Of a stretch of 18,434 bases of DNA, positions 6,857-15,200 are shown in pieces (within the stretch, counting starts at the first letter, position 1; each line of letters opens with the position of its first letter). The notes under the pieces were generated by a model. The model saw only the letters and a program-made list of their open reading frames with translations, made no database searches and was not told where the DNA came from. The position numbers were made by a program, and so were the translations under genes. The DNA comes from XYC2-FULL-41-22 sp041666465 (GTDB taxonomy: Bacteria > Patescibacteriota > Gracilibacteria > UBA1369 > UBA12470), in the NCBI GenBank assembly GCA_041666465.1, contig JBAYGX010000017.1, positions 1-18,434 on the forward strand. The letters are read 5' to 3'.

Positions 6857-7979
6857 TGTGCCAACCGATGATGATGGAAATGTTACCGATGCTACGAGAA
6901 TTCGCGAGGCTGTTCCGACGATTAAGTATTTGGTTGAAAGAGGAGCGCGAGTGATTATTATGTCACATATGGGGAGACCAAAGGGCAAAGTTACTGATGA
7001 CTTGAGACTTGATAAAGTTGCACAAAAACTGGTTCAGGTTATCAAAATGCCTGTTAAGAAGGTTCACGAATGTATAGGCGAAGGTGTGAAATATATGGTT
7101 AATTCGATGAAGGATGGTGAGATTTTGATGCTTGAAAATACTCGTTTCTATCATGGTGAGGAGTTGAATAATCGGGAATTTACCAAGCAGATTGCGGAAT
7201 TGGGTGATGTTTTTGTGAGCGATGCGTTTGGGACTGTGCATAGGGCGCATGCTACGACTGTCGGTTTGGCTGATTTCTTGCCGGCTTATGCCGGCTTGTT
7301 GCTTGAGCGCGAGATTAAGGTACTTTCTTCCCTACTTAAAGCTCCGAAGAAGCCTGTTGTTATGATTATGGGTGGGGCAAAAATAGATACAAAGATTGGT
7401 GTGCTTAAAAATTTCATAGGTAAGGCGGATGCGTTTTTGATAGGTGGGGGTTTGGCAAATACATTTTTGAATGCAGCCGGACATAATGTTGGGAAATCCT
7501 TATGCGAATTTGATAAGGCCGAAATTGCTCGAGAAATTATGCTGTTGGCTGAAGAGAATAAGGAAAAATTCATACTTCCTTCAGATTGTATTGTTGCTAG
7601 TGAGCCGAGTGAAGTTGCAGAGACTGCGCATGTTCCCGTCCATGATGTGGAAGGAGATATGAAAATTCTTGATATTGGAGAGAAAAGCATTGAGAGGTTT
7701 TGCGAGATTATAAAAACTGCCGGGACGGTTATTTGGAACGGACCGATTGGGCTTTATGAGTACTCCCCTTTTGAAAAAGGTACTTATAAAATTGCCGAGG
7801 CTGTCGCCAATTGTAAAGGTATAACGATTTTGGGAGGTGGAGATACGATTGATGCCATCGGTAAATTCGGCATATCGAAAGAGCAATTTACCCACATTTC
7901 AACAGGAGGAGGTGCAATGCTTGAGTTTCTTGAAGGGAAAGAGTTGCCGGGAATAAAGATTCTTAAAAAACAGTTATGA
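6789..7979 (+). CDS. pgk: Phosphoglycerate kinase
   Basis: Transfers phosphate from 1,3-bisphosphoglycerate to ADP in lower glycolysis, in the cytoplasm. The 396 residues cover both domains. The N-terminal substrate domain has LLRVDFNVP (about 18-25), the TRIREAVPTI helix, SHMGRPKG and DAFGTVHRAHAT. The hinge and C-terminal nucleotide domain have MGGAKIDTKIGVL, FLIGGGLANTFL, WNGPIGLYE, ILGGGDTIDAIGKFG and STGGGAMLEFLEGKELPG. Length and ends are those of a standard bacterial enzyme. The start ATG lies inside the 3' end of ribH. The stop TGA overlaps the ATG of the next small gene (ATGA). No other glycolytic gene is adjacent. Confidence 0.98.
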   Translation: MKLRTLHDLDPKGKKILLRVDFNVPTDDDGNVTDATRIREAVPTIKYLVERGARVIIMSHMGRPKGKVTDDLRLDKVAQKLVQVIKMPVKKVHECIGEGVKYMVNSMKDGEILMLENTRFYHGEELNNREFTKQIAELGDVFVSDAFGTVHRAHATTVGLADFLPAYAGLLLEREIKVLSSLLKAPKKPVVMIMGGAKIDTKIGVLKNFIGKADAFLIGGGLANTFLNAAGHNVGKSLCEFDKAEIAREIMLLAEENKEKFILPSDCIVASEPSEVAETAHVPVHDVEGDMKILDIGEKSIERFCEIIKTAGTVIWNGPIGLYEYSPFEKGTYKIAEAVANCKGITILGGGDTIDAIGKFGISKEQFTHISTGGGAMLEFLEGKELPGIKILKKQL

Positions 7980-8257
7980 AAAAAATAAAAATTTCAATTG
8001 GTGTTGTCATTTTTTTAGTTTTTGCAATTTTCATTAGAAAATTACCTATCTTTGTCAGTTATAGTTTCTGGTCGGAGTGGGGACCAAATAATTATTCAGA
8101 TGGTGGGTACGAACTTGGTCTTATGAATTTTAGAGATGCACTTGTTTTCACGACAAATAATCTTATAGATATTGCCAATTGGGGTCTACTCGCTCTTTAT
8201 AGCTTTATACCTACCTTTTTGTTCGTTTATTTTTATCCAAATAAGCCTGCAAAATAA
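7976..8257 (+). CDS. Small membrane protein of unknown function
   Basis: A 93-residue protein with two hydrophobic segments: residues about 5-23 (ISIGVVIFLVFAIF) and about 66-86 (WGLLALYSFIPTFLFVYFY). They are separated by a polar, aromatic-rich part containing SFWSEWGPNNYSDGGYELG. I recognise no family. The start is fixed by the ATGA overlap with the pgk stop, which indicates translational coupling. The 3' end overlaps the convergent ruvX by 47 bases. There is no evidence for a link to glycolysis beyond co-transcription. Confidence 0.65.
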   Translation: MKKIKISIGVVIFLVFAIFIRKLPIFVSYSFWSEWGPNNYSDGGYELGLMNFRDALVFTTNNLIDIANWGLLALYSFIPTFLFVYFYPNKPAK

Positions 8258-8630
8258 TCTGTGCCGCTATTGAGTCGATTTCCGAATATTTTTTCATTTT
8301 CTTTTCAACCAAGGATTTTTGTGCCTGAAGGCTGCTTAATCTTTCATCAAACATCTCTATTTCTATATCTTTTGTATGGTTTTTAAGCCTTTCTGCAAAT
8401 GCGACGGTAGATTCTGTTTGAGGAGTGTTTTCGCCCCTCATGTTACAAGGTAGTCCGATTACAATTTTTTTTATATTCTCAAGTTCACAAATTTTTGCAA
8501 TTTCTTTAACTAAAGTTTCTTCTTTTCGAAAGGAGAGAGTGTTTCTTGTAAAGGCAATACTATGAGTACCGTCACTTACAGCGACGCCTGTTCTGCGCTT
8601 TCCATAGTCTAAACTGAGAATTTTATCCAT
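8211..8630 (-). CDS. ruvX: RuvX/YqgF-family nuclease (putative Holliday junction resolvase / pre-16S rRNA nuclease)
   Basis: RNase H-fold nuclease; the E. coli member YqgF acts in 16S rRNA 5'-end processing, and the family has also been named a Holliday junction resolvase. The 139 residues contain all diagnostic motifs: ILSLDYGKRRTGVAVSD with Asp8, VIGLPCNMRGE (57-67), MFDERLSSLQAQ with Asp95-Glu96, and EIDSIAAQIILQAYLD with Asp119. These provide the acidic active-site residues. The ATG overlaps the TAA of rplI (TAATG), so it is coupled to the ribosomal gene, which agrees with an rRNA-processing role. It is the last gene of the minus-strand operon. Confidence 0.95.
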   Translation of the reverse strand: MDKILSLDYGKRRTGVAVSDGTHSIAFTRNTLSFRKEETLVKEIAKICELENIKKIVIGLPCNMRGENTPQTESTVAFAERLKNHTKDIEIEMFDERLSSLQAQKSLVEKKMKKYSEIDSIAAQIILQAYLDKNKRTKR

Positions 8631-9076
8631 TATTTAGTTACTACCGTAACGCGCAAATTCGCTTTGTGGTCTTGAGGTAGAATTATCTCAACCGTATGAT
8701 CACCTGTTGTTTTAATGTGTTTCTCCAGCTTGATATTCGACATACCAAGTTCGATTTTTAATTGCTCTTTTATTGCGTCGATAATATCTTTCTCCGCAAT
8801 TGCTGCGTATAACTTGCCTTTTTCAGTACCGTCTCTTGAAATCTCAATTTTAGATTTTGAAAGTTTCTTTTCAACTTCCGCTGCATTCTTCTCCAACTCC
8901 TCAATTCTCATTGCCTCTTTAGCCTTCTTTTCGGCAATGTTCTTCAGTTTTTCAGGTGTTGCCGGAACCGCAATCCCCTTTGGTAGAAGGTAGTTATGTA
9001 AATATCCCGGTTTTACATTTTTTATGTCGTTTTTGTGTGCGACACCTTTGATGTCACGAATGAATATTGCTTGCAT
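8630..9076 (-). CDS. rplI: 50S ribosomal protein L9
   Basis: Binds 23S rRNA near the L1 stalk base and reaches across the ribosome surface. The 148 residues show the standard two-domain layout. The N-terminal RNA-binding domain has MQAIFIRDIKGVAHKNDI and the signature VKPGYLHNYLLPKGIAVPAT; a long charged linker helix follows (about 42-75), then a C-terminal domain with GKLYAAIAEKDIIDAI and IILPQDHKANLRVTVV. The start is unambiguous. It sits 9 bases after the oligopeptide-binding protein gene and overlaps ruvX at its 3' end. L9 is reported absent from several CPR groups, so its presence limits the possible affiliation. Confidence 0.97.
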   Translation of the reverse strand: MQAIFIRDIKGVAHKNDIKNVKPGYLHNYLLPKGIAVPATPEKLKNIAEKKAKEAMRIEELEKNAAEVEKKLSKSKIEISRDGTEKGKLYAAIAEKDIIDAIKEQLKIELGMSNIKLEKHIKTTGDHTVEIILPQDHKANLRVTVVTK

Positions 9077-9085
9077 ATTTTTTGA

Positions 9086-10783
9086 TTAATTAAAATACCA
9101 ATTTGCTATGTTTCCGAATCTATCAGAAGGGAATCTCAAGTTCTCTATTTCAACTCCCTGTACCCTTTCATCCACCAAGAAGTAATAACTTGGGGTGTAG
9201 AGGAATACCGCCGGGATATCTTCCGCTATTGCTTCCGCCAGGTCGGACATGATTTCCATTCTTTCGTTTTCGTCGAATGTTTGTCTTATTCTCTCGATCA
9301 GCGCGTCAGCGTTTGGATTCCTGTAATTTGAAAGATTCAATCCGTATTCCGTAGCTTGGCTTGAGTGCCAGTAGGAATAAGTGTCGAGATTATAGCCTAA
9401 GTTCTGTCCATATAAAAGCAAATCGTAATCTCTGGCTTGGATTTTTTCTTGTATCGTTTCATTATCGTAAGCCTCTATAATGACTTCTATACCTATATTT
9501 GCGAGTTGGTTTTTGATTATTTCCGCGGTCATGGCGGATACCTCTTCTTGATCTTCATCCGTAAATGTTCTTCTTAAAAGTCTTAAGGTGAGTGTGTCTC
9601 CTTCGTAATTTTCTCTTATTCCATCGTCGTTCAAGTACCATTCCGCATCATATAATGCTCCGTTTGCTTGTTCTATATCCGTTTGGTGAATCCAGTCATC
9701 CTGATTTAGCTCAAGAAGAGGTGTGTCTATCGCTTTTGTATATCCTATTTGATCTATAAGGTATCCTTTGTCTATCGATTTTGAAATCGCCAATCTGACA
9801 TTCTTTTTTGTCAGAAATTCCGAGTCAGTATTCATAAATAAAGCTGTGTATTGAGGGAGTTCGTATTCGTAGGCGGTAAGACGATCAGTTTGTGCTTGTA
9901 TTAACATGTATTTTGGTATTCTTGCAGTTCCGTGCCACTGTCCCTCGTTATCCAAAAGAGTTTCCGAATCAGGGAATGTATGAAATCTAATATTGGTTAT
10001 TTGTGGTATTTCCCCATAATACTGTGGGAAAACTTCCAATTCCACTACCTGTTCCGTATCCGCAACGCTTTCGTATGGTCCTTTTACTTTATAAGGGCCT
10101 GTTCCTATCGGATTCTTGTTGAAATCATTTGTATCGAGCTCGGATATCGGGACATCCTCCAGAATATGTTTTGGTAACAATCCCACGGTTGTATATGTGA
10201 AAAAGAATGAGTTTGGCTGATCAAGCGTGAAATTTATCGTTCTGCTGTCAACTATTTCAATCTGAACTCCTTCAAAATTCGCTCTCAAGATAGGGTTTTG
10301 GAAATCCGTACTCTGAATTACATCATGATAAGTAAAATATATGTCGTCTGCCGTTACTTCCACTCCGTCATGCCAATAGATATTGTTTTTTAGTGTAAAA
10401 GTATAAGTTTTTTTATCCTCGCTTAATGTGTGTGTGGCTATATCTTCAACGACTTTCCCTTCAAGTTGGTCGTATTTGCTTAAGCCTGAAAAAATCAAGC
10501 TGCTTATGTCTTGATCAACCTCGTTAAATTCCGTGAATACCGGATTTAAATGAGTTAATTGGCCTATCAGTCCTTCCGAGTAAAGAGTTATCGCTTGGGG
10601 ATCTTCATTCGTTACATTTGAGAGTCTTTCATCGCCAAAAATAGATGGAATTATTACTATCATCATCATTATTACAACTATAATTGAGGCTATTTTTTCT
10701 TTACTTGAAAAAGATTTTATCGTTTTTAACGACAAGCCGAATATTGCCTTTATTAAATTGAGGATTTTTTTGATTTTCTTCAT
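9086..10783 (-). CDS. Membrane-anchored oligopeptide-type solute-binding protein (SBP family 5)
   Basis: A 565-residue binding protein of the DppA/OppA family. Instead of a lipobox it has one N-terminal membrane anchor (about residues 31-49, with IIVVIMMMIVIIP), after which the protein should face outward. The family features are GLIGQLTHLNPVF, SSLIFSGLSKYD, the signature region YTFTLKNNIYWHDGVEVTAD followed by DIYFTYHDV, PIGTGPYKV, RLAISKSIDKGYL and the DYDLLLYGQNLGY segment. No oppBCDF-like permease genes are nearby. It sits in an operon between secG and rplI. Ligand unknown; peptides are the usual class. The role could be uptake via permeases elsewhere, or sensing. Confidence 0.9.
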   Translation of the reverse strand: MKKIKKILNLIKAIFGLSLKTIKSFSSKEKIASIIVVIMMMIVIIPSIFGDERLSNVTNEDPQAITLYSEGLIGQLTHLNPVFTEFNEVDQDISSLIFSGLSKYDQLEGKVVEDIATHTLSEDKKTYTFTLKNNIYWHDGVEVTADDIYFTYHDVIQSTDFQNPILRANFEGVQIEIVDSRTINFTLDQPNSFFFTYTTVGLLPKHILEDVPISELDTNDFNKNPIGTGPYKVKGPYESVADTEQVVELEVFPQYYGEIPQITNIRFHTFPDSETLLDNEGQWHGTARIPKYMLIQAQTDRLTAYEYELPQYTALFMNTDSEFLTKKNVRLAISKSIDKGYLIDQIGYTKAIDTPLLELNQDDWIHQTDIEQANGALYDAEWYLNDDGIRENYEGDTLTLRLLRRTFTDEDQEEVSAMTAEIIKNQLANIGIEVIIEAYDNETIQEKIQARDYDLLLYGQNLGYNLDTYSYWHSSQATEYGLNLSNYRNPNADALIERIRQTFDENERMEIMSDLAEAIAEDIPAVFLYTPSYYFLVDERVQGVEIENLRFPSDRFGNIANWYFN

Positions 10784-10841
10784 ACGAGCGCGAAGCGATT
10801 AGCGGAGCACCTTCAGTGCAAGGACGCGAAACTCCAAATAT
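10784..10841. repeat. G+C-rich palindromic spacer, REP-like
   Basis: The 58-base gap between secG and the binding-protein gene is richer in G+C than its surroundings and has overlapping short stems: GCAC/GTGC around a 5-base loop, and CCTT/AAGG in alternative pairing. The segment 10816-10832 matches 5180-5196 at 15 of 17 positions (core ACGCGAAAC). It may be an intergenic repeat or an RNA hairpin that tunes expression of the downstream gene. Confidence 0.35.
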
Positions 10842-11060
10842 TTATACAAACAGCATGCTCAATGATAATCCTGCAAATAGAACGGCCAAAACTATTGTTA
10901 TAATGCCAAGTATTTTTTCGGCACCTCTTTTTGCGGCATAGAAATTACTTCCACCTCCTCCGAATGTAGCGGAAAGTCCCGTTCCTCTTTGCTGTATAAG
11001 AATTGCGAATATCAGGAGGATTGAAACTGTTATGTGTAATGCTAGTAATGCGGTTTTCAT
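10842..11060 (-). CDS. secG: Protein translocase subunit SecG
   Basis: Small accessory subunit of the SecYEG channel that aids SecA-driven export. The 72-residue protein has the two-helix family layout: helix 1 in about residues 2-22 (LLALHITVSILLIFAILIQ), the conserved cytoplasmic loop QQRGTGLSATFGGGGS, then AAKRGAEKILG and helix 2 (IITIVLAVLFAGLSLSML). Length is typical of short SecG proteins. It lies after the holin-like gene and ahead of an exported binding protein, so export machinery and a client are co-transcribed. The ATG is preceded by a CTAG-rich leader and a pyrimidine-rich CATCTCCC instead of a Shine-Dalgarno sequence. Confidence 0.95.
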   Translation of the reverse strand: MKTALLALHITVSILLIFAILIQQRGTGLSATFGGGGSNFYAAKRGAEKILGIITIVLAVLFAGLSLSMLFV

Positions 11061-11119
11061 GGGAGATGAGTTAGTTAGGACTTAGGAACCTAGTGAAGAT
11101 AGTTAGCTAGTAAAGATGG
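11061..11119 (-). repeat. CTAG-rich leader repeat before secG
   Basis: Related copies lie before ileS (15359-15410) and purB (18211-18274). This copy shares TAGGACTTAG and AGCTAGTAAAGAT exactly with the purB copy, and TAGTTAGCTAGT with the ileS copy. It also holds an internal near-direct repeat, TAGTGAAGAT/TAGTAAAGAT. Read on the minus strand it ends in AACTCATCTCCC just before the ATG. Confidence 0.6.
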
Positions 11120-11148
11120 GATGAAGATAAAGAGAAGAGATAAGCCGG

Positions 11149-11517
11149 TTACTCTTTAAGGAGCCATCTCTCGAGCCAATTGACGACGCCAAAGATAATG
11201 GCAGCCCATAAATAAGTCAAGGTACCCTCTATCTTCAGATCTACTCCTGTAAAATCTAGTACCGTTAGGATATAGTCAAGTATCCATAGCACAATTGCGT
11301 TTATAGCTATCAAAAAAAGTCCTGCACTGAAGAATATTAACGGGAAAGACAGGAATTTTATTATAGGTTTCATGCATGAGTTCAGAATCCCCATTATTAT
11401 ACCTGCAATGAGAAGGAATATTATCCCTCCTTCGTAGGTAAACTTATCGAGAAGCATGGATACTGCCCATAGTGCGCCCATGTTCATACCTATGGCAAGA
11501 CCTGTTCTTTTTAGCAT
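11149..11517 (-). CDS. Phage holin family 4-like integral membrane protein
   Basis: A 122-residue protein with four hydrophobic segments (about 5-22, 30-50, 56-83 and 103-117). It matches the widespread chromosomal family annotated as phage holin family 4 (four-helix). Visible motifs are GIIMGILNSCMKPIIKFLSFPL, split here as GIIMGILNSCMKP then IIKFLSFPL, and the C-terminal WAAIIFGVVNWLERWLL. Despite the name there are no phage genes nearby, and chromosomal members are of unknown function. It is the first gene of the operon running to ruvX, with a good promoter 27-55 bases upstream of the ATG. Confidence 0.85.
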   Translation of the reverse strand: MLKRTGLAIGMNMGALWAVSMLLDKFTYEGGIIFLLIAGIIMGILNSCMKPIIKFLSFPLIFFSAGLFLIAINAIVLWILDYILTVLDFTGVDLKIEGTLTYLWAAIIFGVVNWLERWLLKE

Positions 11518-11543
11518 AGATTTTGTTTTTATTGTCGGTCAGG

Positions 11544-11572
11544 ATTTTACTTGTTATCGGTTTGAATTGCAA
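11544..11572 (-). promoter_or_regulatory. Promoter of the holin-like/secG/rplI/ruvX operon
   Basis: On the minus strand TTGCAA (11572-11567) and TAAAAT (11549-11544) are spaced by exactly 17 bases, a good sigma-70-type match. The predicted transcript start is near 11537, about 20 bases upstream of the ATG at 11517. No other convincing promoter is visible before the genes down to ruvX. Confidence 0.55.
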
Positions 11573-11616
11573 TTTTGATTGATTTTGATTAAATTGTGCC
11601 CCATTAAATATTTTGA

Positions 11617-12291
11617 ATGTTTAAGCTTAGTTTACCAAGTCCGTCTTTTAATGAACTTAAGTGCGCACCAAATCGTATAAGATTTATTGAAAATATTGAT
11701 TTGTGCGCTGTAGATGGGTGTGAGCAGATTGATTCTGTAAGAGTTTCTGTTAGAGATGCGCTTGGTGAATATCGTTTTGTTCAAAGTTCAACAAGACAAC
11801 AGATTGATGTTATTGATAGAAGCGTCCCTTTGGATGTTTTTACTGATCGTCAAAAACATATTCATCAGGATTATTTTTCTTGGCAGTTATTTCCAATTCA
11901 GGATCCGCCCAGTGTTTGTTTTTCTGGAAAAGCTTCTATAGTCCCTCCTTTTTCAAGATGGAAAGCTTTTGTTGCAAATCAAAGGTATATCATTGGTATT
12001 CGTGGTGATTATTCTTGTCCTGCAAGGACATTTGCGGTTACGACCTTTGCTCCTTTTACGAGATGGGCGGAGTTTGTTGGCAGAAGAAGTTACAACGATA
12101 TGGCAGTTGTTGATTCCGGTGTCTTTTTTACTCCTTTTGGTATTGCGATTGGCGAGATGACTTTCCATCTTGATGACAGGAGAGCTGTTGAACAAAAGAT
12201 AGCTTTTGGCAAAGTTGACAAGGATGATAGGCTTAAACCTATTATGGATTGGGAATTTTACGCAACTTTTATCGGCGAATCGCAATCTTGA
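11617..12291 (+). CDS. Hypothetical protein, 224 residues, no recognised family
   Basis: I do not recognise this protein. It has no signal peptide or membrane segment and is rich in aromatic residues and beta-type segments. Two similar pieces occur: PPFSRWKAFVANQRY (about 109-123) and APFTRWAEFVGRRSY (about 145-159), which suggests an internal duplication with consensus PF-RW--FV--R-Y. Five cysteines are scattered. The ATG at 11617 gives MFKLSLPSPSFNELK. The gene stands alone between the divergent holin-like gene and the convergent ileS, and its last 23 bases overlap the ileS 3' end. It ends in TGA. The long open frame supports it as real. Confidence 0.7.
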   Translation: MFKLSLPSPSFNELKCAPNRIRFIENIDLCAVDGCEQIDSVRVSVRDALGEYRFVQSSTRQQIDVIDRSVPLDVFTDRQKHIHQDYFSWQLFPIQDPPSVCFSGKASIVPPFSRWKAFVANQRYIIGIRGDYSCPARTFAVTTFAPFTRWAEFVGRRSYNDMAVVDSGVFFTPFGIAIGEMTFHLDDRRAVEQKIAFGKVDKDDRLKPIMDWEFYATFIGESQS

Positions 12292-15200
12292 CTTTCTCGT
12301 CTTCCACATCGAGTTCTTTTTCTAGATCCCATTCGTTGCCTTGAATTGTGTCGGCTATTTTATTTGCAAGAGTTTCACCACTTATGTAGTGCTCAAATTT
12401 TATGATTGCTTTTAAGGCTTCGTTTCTTGTCTCTATTGCGACAAATATGTGATCGGCAACTTCATAGCCGGCTTCTTTTCGCATATCTTGTATAAACCTT
12501 ATTATGTCACGAGCAATCCCCTCTTGTTTCAGCTCTTCTGTTATGGTCGTATCGAGTGCGACAACTATTCCGTTTTCACTTGCGACATCAAATCCTTCTT
12601 TGCCTTGATATCCAAGTTGAACCTCATCGCCTGAAAGTTCGATTCCGCAAATTTTCACTTTATCACCTGAGATTTCAAATTTTCCTTCTCGCGAAGCTCT
12701 TATAATCTCTTGAACTTTTCCTCCAAATTTTGGACCTAGAATTTTTGCGTTTGGAGTAACCTTCATTTCGGCGACGAGAGATGCGTCTTTTAGGATTTCG
12801 AACTCTTTTACATTAAGTTCTTCCTTTATTACATTTTCTTCGAATTTCGTATGTAGGTGTGTTGGGAGTGCGACTCTAACTTTTTTTAGAGGTTGGCGTA
12901 CTTTTATCTGTTTTTGCGATCTTACACCATGACCGAGTGTTACGATTGCTCGAGTTACGGCAATTTCTTTGCTTAATTTTTTATCTATTAATGCTTCTTT
13001 CGCTTTTGGCCAATCTTCCAGATGAACTGATTCTTTACCGGTTAAATTTCGGAAAATCTCTTCGCTTATAAATGGGCAAAAAGGTGCGAGTATCTTCGAA
13101 ACGGTTGTTAACACTTCATGAAGCGTTTTGTATGCGGAATTTTTATCGGAATCATTCTCGTTTTTCCAGAATCTCCTTCGGGATCTCCTTATGTACCAAT
13201 TTGTAAGATTGTCGATAAATCTTTGGATCGGATCTGTAGCTTTTTGAAGGTCATAAGCGTTCATTTGTTTTGTGACATCTTTTATCAGAATCTGAAGTTC
13301 GGACAAGATCCATTTGTCGAGTTTGTTTGTTGTTTTTGCTGTTTTCTTGGGTGTCCATTTGTCTATGTTTGCATAAGTCACGAAGAAACTATAAGAGTTC
13401 CATAATGGTAGAAGCATACTTTTAACAACCTCTTCCACGCCTTTTTCCGAGAATCTTAAAACTTCAGCTTTTACTACAGGAGAATTCATCATGTAGAAAC
13501 GAAGTGCGTCTGCTCCGTATTTGTTGAATACAAGTCCCGGTTCAGGATAGTTTTTTAATCTTTTACTCATTTTTTTTCCGTCTTCTGCAAGTACAAGTCC
13601 GTTTACGATTACATTCTTGAAAGGGCTTTTATTGAAAAGTGCGGTACCGAGGACGACAAGTGTATAAAACCAACCTCTTGTTTGATCGAGTCCTTCTGCG
13701 ATAAATTGCGCCGGGAAATTTTTCTCAAATCTAGCCTTGTTCTGAAAAGGATAATGTTCTTGTGCGTAAGGCATGGATCCAGACTCAAACCAGCAGTCTA
13801 GAACCTCAGGAACTCTATTGTATGTTTTTCCGTTTTTTTTGATTTCTATTTTGTCGACATAGTGTTTATGCAAATCTGTTACTTTTTCTTTGGAAAGTTT
13901 TTCAAGTTCTTTTATCGAACCTATGCAGATGCATTCGCCATCTTCAGCTCGCCAGATTGGAAGTGGTGTGCCCCAAAAACGATTTCTGCTTATGCACCAG
14001 TCGCGAGCATTCTCTAACCAGTCGCCGAAACGACCGTCTTTTAAGTGATCAGGTACCCAGTTTATTTTCTGATTTGCTTTCAACATTTTCTCTTTTATAT
14101 CGAGAACTTTTACGAACCAAGATGTAGTTGAAAAATTAAGTAATGGTGAATCGCATCTCCAACAATGCGGATATGAGTGACGATAAGTTTCCGCTTTAAA
14201 TACTTTGTTCTTTGACTTAAGAAATTCGACCATTTTTCGATCCGTTTTCATCGGATCATCTGATGGTTTAACTTCTTCTCCTACGAACTCTTTTACTTCC
14301 GGTTTGAATCTCCCATCCATTCCGACATGTTGGATGATTGGGAAACCTTGTTTTTTCACAAGGACCATATCGTCTTCACCATATCCACCAGCTATGTGCA
14401 CTATTCCTGTACCATCTTCTGTGGATACGAAATCTGCCAATACTATCTTGAATCCGCCATCTTTCTTGGTATGTGCGTAATATGGCAAGAGTGGTTCGTA
14501 AGTTTTGCCTTCTAGCTCGGATCCTTTAAAAGTTTTTATTAATTTATATTCTTGTGTTCCTAAGACTTTTTCGAGGAGATTTTTTGCTAAAATTAATTTT
14601 TCGCCATCAAGTTCAATTTTTACATATTGGATATTCTTTCCGACCGCTAGGAAAAAATTACCCGGAAGTGTCCAAGGGGTTGTTGTCCACGCGAGAATAT
14701 ATGTGTTTTCTTCTCCGTCGAGCTTAAATTTGGCTGTGACCGATTGGTCAGTTATATCCTTATAACCTTGTGTGACCTCAAAGTTTGAAAGAGGAGTTAC
14801 ACAACGAGGACATATGTGCATAGATTTGTGACCTTCGTAAAGAAGTCCCTTATCCCACAATTGTCTAAATACCCACCAGATTGTTTCCATGTACTCCGGA
14901 TTCATCGTCTTGTAATCGTTTCGGAAATCAACCCACCTTCCCATCCTTTCGACAGTTTCTTCCCACTCTTTTGTGTATCTTAAGACAATAGAGCGGCATT
15001 TTTCGCAGAATTTATGTACGCCGTATTTTTCTTCAATATCTTTTTTACCGGAAAGTCCGAGCTCTTTTTCAACTTCGTATTCGACCGGAAGGCCGTGGCA
15101 GTCCCAACCAAATTTACGTTCAACTCTATATCCGCGCATTGTCCAGTATCTTGGAGCGACATCTTTCAATGTGCCGGCAAGAATGTGGCCATAGTGAGGA

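Noticed and set aside
11149..11517. Prophage, because of the holin-like protein
   Set aside because: This four-helix family is common on chromosomes and no lysin, structural or integrase genes are nearby.
11617..12309. Opposite-strand frame of 118 residues (11953-12309)
   Set aside because: It is basic and low in typical protein character and is a shadow of the longer + strand frame and of the end of ileS.
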